Below, one piece after another: positions 56,757-64,000 of a DNA stretch of 64,000 nucleotides. Each line of letters begins with the position of its first letter. Positions within the stretch are counted from its first letter, which is position 1. Under the pieces are notes generated by a model. The model did no database searches, was not told the DNA's origin, and worked only from the letters and a program-made list of their open reading frames with translations. The DNA comes from Semisulcospira habei (taxonomy: Eukaryota > Mollusca > Gastropoda > Semisulcospiridae), in assembly GCA_036245525.1 (NCBI GenBank), contig BTPG01000007.1:161062452-161126451 (forward strand), given 5' to 3'. Made by a program: the position numbers and the translations under genes.

Positions 56757-56910
56757 GTGCCGGTCAACTCGCCCATATGCCATATCGCCAAGTCAACTCG
56801 GCAAGGTAGGGTCAACTCGTCCAACGTAGCAGTCATCTCGCCCAAAGTAGACGTCAACTTGCCCGAGGCCCGATTCAACTCGCCCAAGATTCGAGTCAAC
56901 TCGCCCAAAC
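56757..56910. repeat. Degenerate short tandem motif GTCAACTCGCCCAA, just upstream of DHX37
   Basis: GTCAACTCGCCCA, GTCAACTCGGCAA, GTCAACTCGTCCAA, GTCATCTCGCCCAA, GTCAACTTGCCCGA, TTCAACTCGCCCAA and GTCAACTCGCCCAA follow each other with spacing of about 13-25 bp. It lies within 90-240 bp upstream of the helicase start codon. Confidence 0.75.
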
Positions 56911-56928
56911 AATTTTAGCTTTTAGTAT

Positions 56929-56932
<4 letters not shown>

Positions 56933-57011
<79 letters not shown>
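56933..57011. repeat. (GT)n microsatellite
   Basis: About 39 perfect GT units. Confidence 0.98.
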
Positions 57012-57012
<1 letters not shown>

Positions 57013-57069
57013 GTATTGCATCTTCAATCTGTTCATCAGTTGCTGATTCTCATTTCAAGTTATGGCAGT

Positions 57070-58265
57070 TAAGTTTATTAATCACAAAATGCTTTATTTG
57101 GGTCTATGGTAAGTAGATGTTTGGACTACTTACCACAATGTCTTATTTAAGGGGTTGAGGTAAGCAGACATTTTGACTATATTGGGATGTTTGGTATATT
57201 TACCACTAAATTTATTTGGGTATTGGGGTAATTAGATATTTCAAATGCCTTCTTTGGGAGTTTGCAGTAATGAGACATTTGGTATATTTGAAATAAGTAC
57301 ACAAAATGCCTCTTTTTTATACTACATACCACAAAATGTTTATTAGGGACATTTCTGTGAGTTGTCATTTTTACTATTTACTACAAATGCATTATTTGGG
57401 CCTTTTCAGCAAGTAGACATTTGGACTACTTACTGCAATATGTCTTATTTGGCGCATTGTGTCAAGTAGACTCGATCTATTTACCAAAATATGCTTATTT
57501 GGGAGATTGCAGTAAGTACTTTATATTTTACCACAATGTCCACTATTTGGGACATTGTAGTAAGTAGACTTTTGATCTATTGACCATATATGCCTTATTT
57601 GGGATGTTTCAAATAATTACTGCAATCTTAGTTAGGAGATTGCTGTAAGTAGATAAGTAGACATTTCAACTATTTACCACAAAAGATACCTTATTTGGGT
57701 CTTAGCTGCAAGTAGATGTTTTGACTATTTACCATAACATGCTTTATTTGGACTTTGTAGTTAGAAGACTTTTCAACTATTTACCACAAATGCTTTATTT
57801 GGGACTTTTCTGTAAGAAGACGTTTTGATTATTTAATGTAACATACCTTATTTGAGACTTGCAGTAAGCAGACGCTTTGATTATTTACTGCAAAATGCCT
57901 TATTTGCGTCTTGTGGTAGTAGACATTTGACCTATTTACCGCAATATGCCTTATTTATAACATTGCAGTAAGTAGATGTTTTCACTATTTACTGCAATGC
58001 CATATTTGGGACATTGAGATAAATTAAAGTTTAACTATTTACTGCAAAATGCCTTATTTGGGCCTTTGCAGTAAGATGTTTGACCTATTTACCACAATAT
58101 GGCTTATTTGAAACATTGCAGTAAGTAGATGTTTTCACTATTTACCGCAATGCCTTATTCGGGACTTTGCGGTAAGTAGACTTGATCTATTTACCTCATT
58201 GTCTTATTTAGGTTTTTGTGATAAGTATTTTTACCACAAAATGCCTTATTTGGGGCTTTACTAAA
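57070..58265. repeat. Degenerate minisatellite, unit about 58 bp, about 20 copies
   Basis: Unit approximates GCAGTAAGTAGACATTTTGA, CTATTTACCACAAAATGCCT, TATTTGGGACTTT. Copies vary at many sites and in length, so the array is old. About 1.2 kb. Confidence 0.85.
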
Positions 58266-58269
58266 CTTG

Positions 58270-60740
<2,471 letters not shown>

Positions 60741-60761
60741 GAACATGGATACAAAGTGGTC

Positions 60762-60875
60762 TCAGCAAGAAAAATAGATCCTCATAAGCCTCCTCAACTG
60801 CGGGGGCGCGCTCATGATGATCAATACGACTTGCATTTGGGTGGTGTTCAATTTTTCTTGGCAGTGAAGGGATTG
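60762..60875. repeat. Degenerate shell-C MITE remnant with core-2 palindrome
   Basis: AGCAAGAAAAATAGATCCTC and GCTCATGATGATCAATACGA form a worn core-2 hairpin; TTCTTGGCAGTGAAGGGATT at 60855 is the shell-C right end. Confidence 0.6.
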
Positions 60876-61024
60876 AGAGGTATAGATGCACTGGCCTGTG
60901 GTTTTAGCCTATATCCGTCAAGCTACAGCATAAAGTCACAGACGAGCACATAAACCAGATATAGTCTCTGAATAAAAACGGCGAGGCCAGAACGGTTCAA
61001 GTGCAAACAAACTGCACATTTCTA

Positions 61025-61430
61025 CTGCCATAATGTGACCCTGACCTTACGGGTGTCTTTGGTGTAATCGACCCGCCTATGTGCCAAATTTGGCATCAGA
61101 GCCGGACAAACTGGGAAAATTCAGTTCCTGTAAAAACATATGGTAACGATCTACACCTTGACCTTTAGCGGTGTCAACGAAATTGGTATGCAAGGAATGA
61201 CCTTATCAAAACCGAAAATTCTCTTTTCTCCATTTTGCTGACGTCTCTACCCTTTTGGGGTCAACCACATAGGACCACATGCAAAGATATAATAATCAGT
61301 TATCTGTACGCCAAGTCCCAGCATGAAGCTTGCAATAATACAGAAGACAGACACTTTCTTAAATGAATGTCAGTTTCCATGACCCGTATATTTACTAAGC
61401 GTGTATGACCTTGACCGTTGAGAGGGATCA
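61025..61430. repeat. Degenerate repeat with TGACCTTGACC motifs
   Basis: GTGACCCTGACCTTACGGGT at 61035, CACCTTGACCTTTAGCGGTG at 61154 and ATGACCTTGACCGTTGAGAG at 61404, with CTACCCTTTTGGGGTCAACC at 61247. Spacing is close to multiples of about 120 bp. Confidence 0.45.
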
Positions 61431-63428
61431 TTCGAATGGGTGTGTAACGAAAAGTTCACTCTTTCACAAAGGCATGGGCCAAGCTTGAAGTTCGTAAAAT
61501 AAATAGCCTCAAGCGACCTGACAAAAACGCCAACACGCTTATGACTGACGGGTGGTTTATTACACAGCCGGACTCATTTTTACTATCACACCGGTGCCCA
61601 AATGTGGACATAGGTCTACTTACTTCATCAGCCGATCTGATCTTCAGCTGTCTGGAAAAATCTGGGTCTCGAGCAGGCTACCATCAGCTCAAGATGTCAT
61701 GCCCTCAGTGATCAGTTATTGAGTCTAATCCAAATGATCTTGATCAAAACACTGAGCTGCCCGTGCCGATGCATAGCATTTGAAAAAAAGATCAAAAAGA
61801 TGTCAGATCCTGAGTTATAACAAGGAACACTTTTGTGGTGTCCCTAGATTCGCTATCGCCGATCAGCGGCGTCGAATAGAGGGGTACCACCAGTGTGGGA
61901 ACATAAAAAAAAATTATGTAATCAAAAGTAGTCACCATCTAAAGAGAATAACTGACGTCTAAAACAGCCTACTGATCACACCGGTTGTCTCCCACAATTC
62001 ACCACCGCTGACAGTGGTAGTCTGAATCGTCGGAGACAGCCAGTTTGCCTACCAGTACGACCCGTCAATGCAGAGAATATATATGTAATGGTATGCAAAA
62101 GGTTTTAAAACCACTCGAGTGACCGAGTTTCTCTGTGTCACAGCAGTACTGTGACGTGCTTCACGTGCAAAATTTGTCCGGACACTACAATACGGTTCAG
62201 CGGAATCACCGCTATAGTCTCCTCATACTGACACATAGAAAACAGAAAGGGTTCTCATGTTCTGGAAGGCACCAGCCACTGATAAAAAAAAAGTGACACT
62301 AACTCTCATTTCATGAAAGAAAACACACTTATTACAATTAAACTTAAAAAGCTGTGTGTAATTTACCCGCAAATGTTACAGCAATATCCATACAAACTTT
62401 TTCATTCCGACCACTTCATTCACACAAAGAAGCGAGATTTCTGAAGCCGGCTCAAAAGTATGTATCTACTCTGTGAAAGCAATGTACACAATGGCCGATA
62501 GGCAGCAGTAGTGAGTTGTACTCATAAAAGTGACGCAAACTGGTCACAACAGGAAAGGAACATTCTTTCCCGCCATTCAAGCCTTGTCGACGTTTCACTG
62601 CAGATCACGTGTGCGAGACCTTGCGTAGGAAAAACAAATAAAAACAATACAACAAACAAACAAAGGCAGCACTTTCCGACCCATGGACATCTCACCTTTT
62701 ATTTAGACAACTTTTTCAAAGGAGTTGTCTTGTGGCTCAGTGGTTGGCTTATTTTATTACGTTGTGGTGGCTCCCTCAGTACAGTCTAAAATGTCACATA
62801 ATTAATTATCTTTGTCTGAGACCACAGTTTTGAGCTGATCTGTGATTTTTAAGGTCACTATATGGTTTCACTGCAAGCTGTAACGACAATAATGAATTTG
62901 TACTTTTGTGGCTTCAGCATGTAAGGTTTTAAATAAAGATGTGACGATGGCCTAGCCATATGATATGCAAGAAGGACTGTACAGACTTTCTAGTGTAATG
63001 CGAGAACTTTGTAATATCTTATAATGAATGAGGTTTTTTTGTTTGTTTGTTGTTTTGTTGTTGTTGTTTGGGACCCCCCCCCCCTCTCCTCTCCGATCCG
63101 CCCCTGCTTTGTTCCAATTAAATTCACTGTTTCGGCCGGGAGCCGCATATGTGTGATGGATGTACGTGTGCCACAGCGTGAGTGGTTCAGTGGCTGACTT
63201 TGTGCGCGTGCAAACGGCTGGTCGGACTGAAAGCCTACCGTAACGTGTAATGTCTGTAGTTGCGAACATCGCCAAAGGCATTATTGCATTTGTATGCACT
63301 TTTCTAGCGTTTGTACACTGTATTTGTGGATTTACTGTGGACTTACTGTGGACTTACTGTGATTTGTGGACTTACAGTCACTGACATGTGTTGCTGATAA
63401 AGTATCAAAAAAGAAGCCAATAACTGAT

Positions 63429-63430
<2 letters not shown>
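61431..63430. other. Intergenic sequence, nothing recognised
   Basis: No supported gene, LINE, LTR or TTAA palindrome. A C-run and G-rich patch lie at 63073-63085. Confidence 0.45.

Positions 63431-63512
<82 letters not shown>
63431..63512. repeat. (CT)n microsatellite
   Basis: About 40 perfect CT units. Confidence 0.98.
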
Positions 63513-63779
63513 GTGACAAGGGGTACTTATGTTTAAAGTGATGAACCATAGCACTGCAGACTATTTAATCGAGCTGTTTCAGTCGAAAATCAGGTTACTA
63601 GATATATTTAAATCTACCTTGTCATTTGCGGGTGCCACACTGTGGAACTCACGTTAAAGCCACTCCGACATTATCTCGTTTTAAGACAAGTCGTTATAGA
63701 TACCTTCATCACTCTCATAATAATATCTCTATATATATGTGTATAGACGAAAGCATGTGTATATTCTAACAATCATAAA

Positions 63780-63781
<2 letters not shown>

Positions 63782-63873
<92 letters not shown>

Positions 63874-63893
63874 GGTGCGTGTGTGTGTGTGCC
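63782..63893. repeat. (GT)n microsatellite
   Basis: About 45 GT units, then a GGGGGTGC interruption and further GT, running up to the LTR start. Confidence 0.97.
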
Positions 63894-64000
63894 TGTTACG
63901 TTTGTGGTTGTGTTATTCTTTGAGAGCATGTGTGTGTTAATCATAAGAAAGATCCGATATTCATTTGAGTTATTTTGGATAAGAATTACCTACCTTTTTA
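63894..64000 (+). repeat. Start of a second Gmr1-like LTR (cut by window edge)
   Basis: TGTTACGTTTGTGGTTGTGT, TGAGAGCATG, GTGTTAATCATAAGAAA and GATCCGAT match the first 100 bp of the LTR at 8047 with scattered differences. Whether it is a solo LTR or a full element cannot be seen. Confidence 0.8.

Noticed and set aside
62725..62790. tRNA-like A box (GTGGCTCAGTGGTTGGC)
   Set aside because: No matching B box or cloverleaf was found; at most a worn SINE head.
63178..63240. Possible tRNA-like sequence (GAGTGGTTCAGTGGCTGAC)
   Set aside because: No B box or acceptor stem pairing; not supported.

Overview
This window looks like a nuclear genome segment from a marine lophotrochozoan invertebrate, probably a gastropod or other mollusc. 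That assignment is an inference from the split gene, the repeat types (DIRS-like and Gmr1-like elements, I/Nimb-like and L2-like LINEs, a tRNA-derived SINE, TTAA-flanked MITEs) and the long repeat-filled introns. No bacterial gene organisation, CRISPR array or rRNA was seen.

Host gene. One host gene was recognised: the DEAH-box RNA helicase DHX37 (Drosophila kurz, yeast Dhr1/Ecm16), on the minus strand. Its start codon lies near 56,674 and sixteen exons can be placed down to 629; the 3' part lies off the left edge. All sixteen exon junctions have GT/AG borders and compatible phases, giving about 746 codons without an internal stop. The helicase motifs are all present and the gene appears functional. 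The 2.2 kb of coding sequence is spread over 56 kb.

Introns. Intron 13 (2,708-21,532) holds an I/Nimb-like LINE with an L2-like LINE inserted in it (4,385-7,190), and a nest in which a DIRS-like element (about 7,897-21,150) is interrupted by a Ty3/Gypsy element of Gmr1-like domain order (8,047-about 19,445). That Gypsy element is itself interrupted by a short LINE tail (10,873-11,302) and by a second DIRS-like element (11,551-18,361). Intron 7 (26,392-33,667) holds the best preserved DIRS-like element (27,051-33,543). Intron 6 (33,782-47,719) holds three more: 34,331-39,667, about 39,663-40,885 and 41,121-47,640. Introns 3 to 5 hold a LINE remnant, SINEs and a 1.6 kb piggyBac-like remnant (48,134-49,741). 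Upstream of the gene are simple repeats, a degenerate minisatellite of about 58 bp, and the start of a second LTR at 63,894.

Small palindromes. More than twenty short, nearly perfect palindromes are scattered through the smaller introns. Most are bounded by TTAA and begin CCC/end GGG, the hallmark of piggyBac-type non-autonomous elements. They fall into several families. One palindromic core is found inside at least three unrelated TTAA-bounded shells.

DIRS elements. They carry inverted terminal repeats plus an internal complementary region that reproduces the joined outer ends, as expected for replication through a circle and tyrosine-recombinase integration. Three carry what appears to be the same spliceosomal intron immediately after ATG-GNC-AG at the start of gag, and a fourth looks intron-less. 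The gag genes carry tandem arrays of roughly 30-33 codons, unrelated in sequence between elements.
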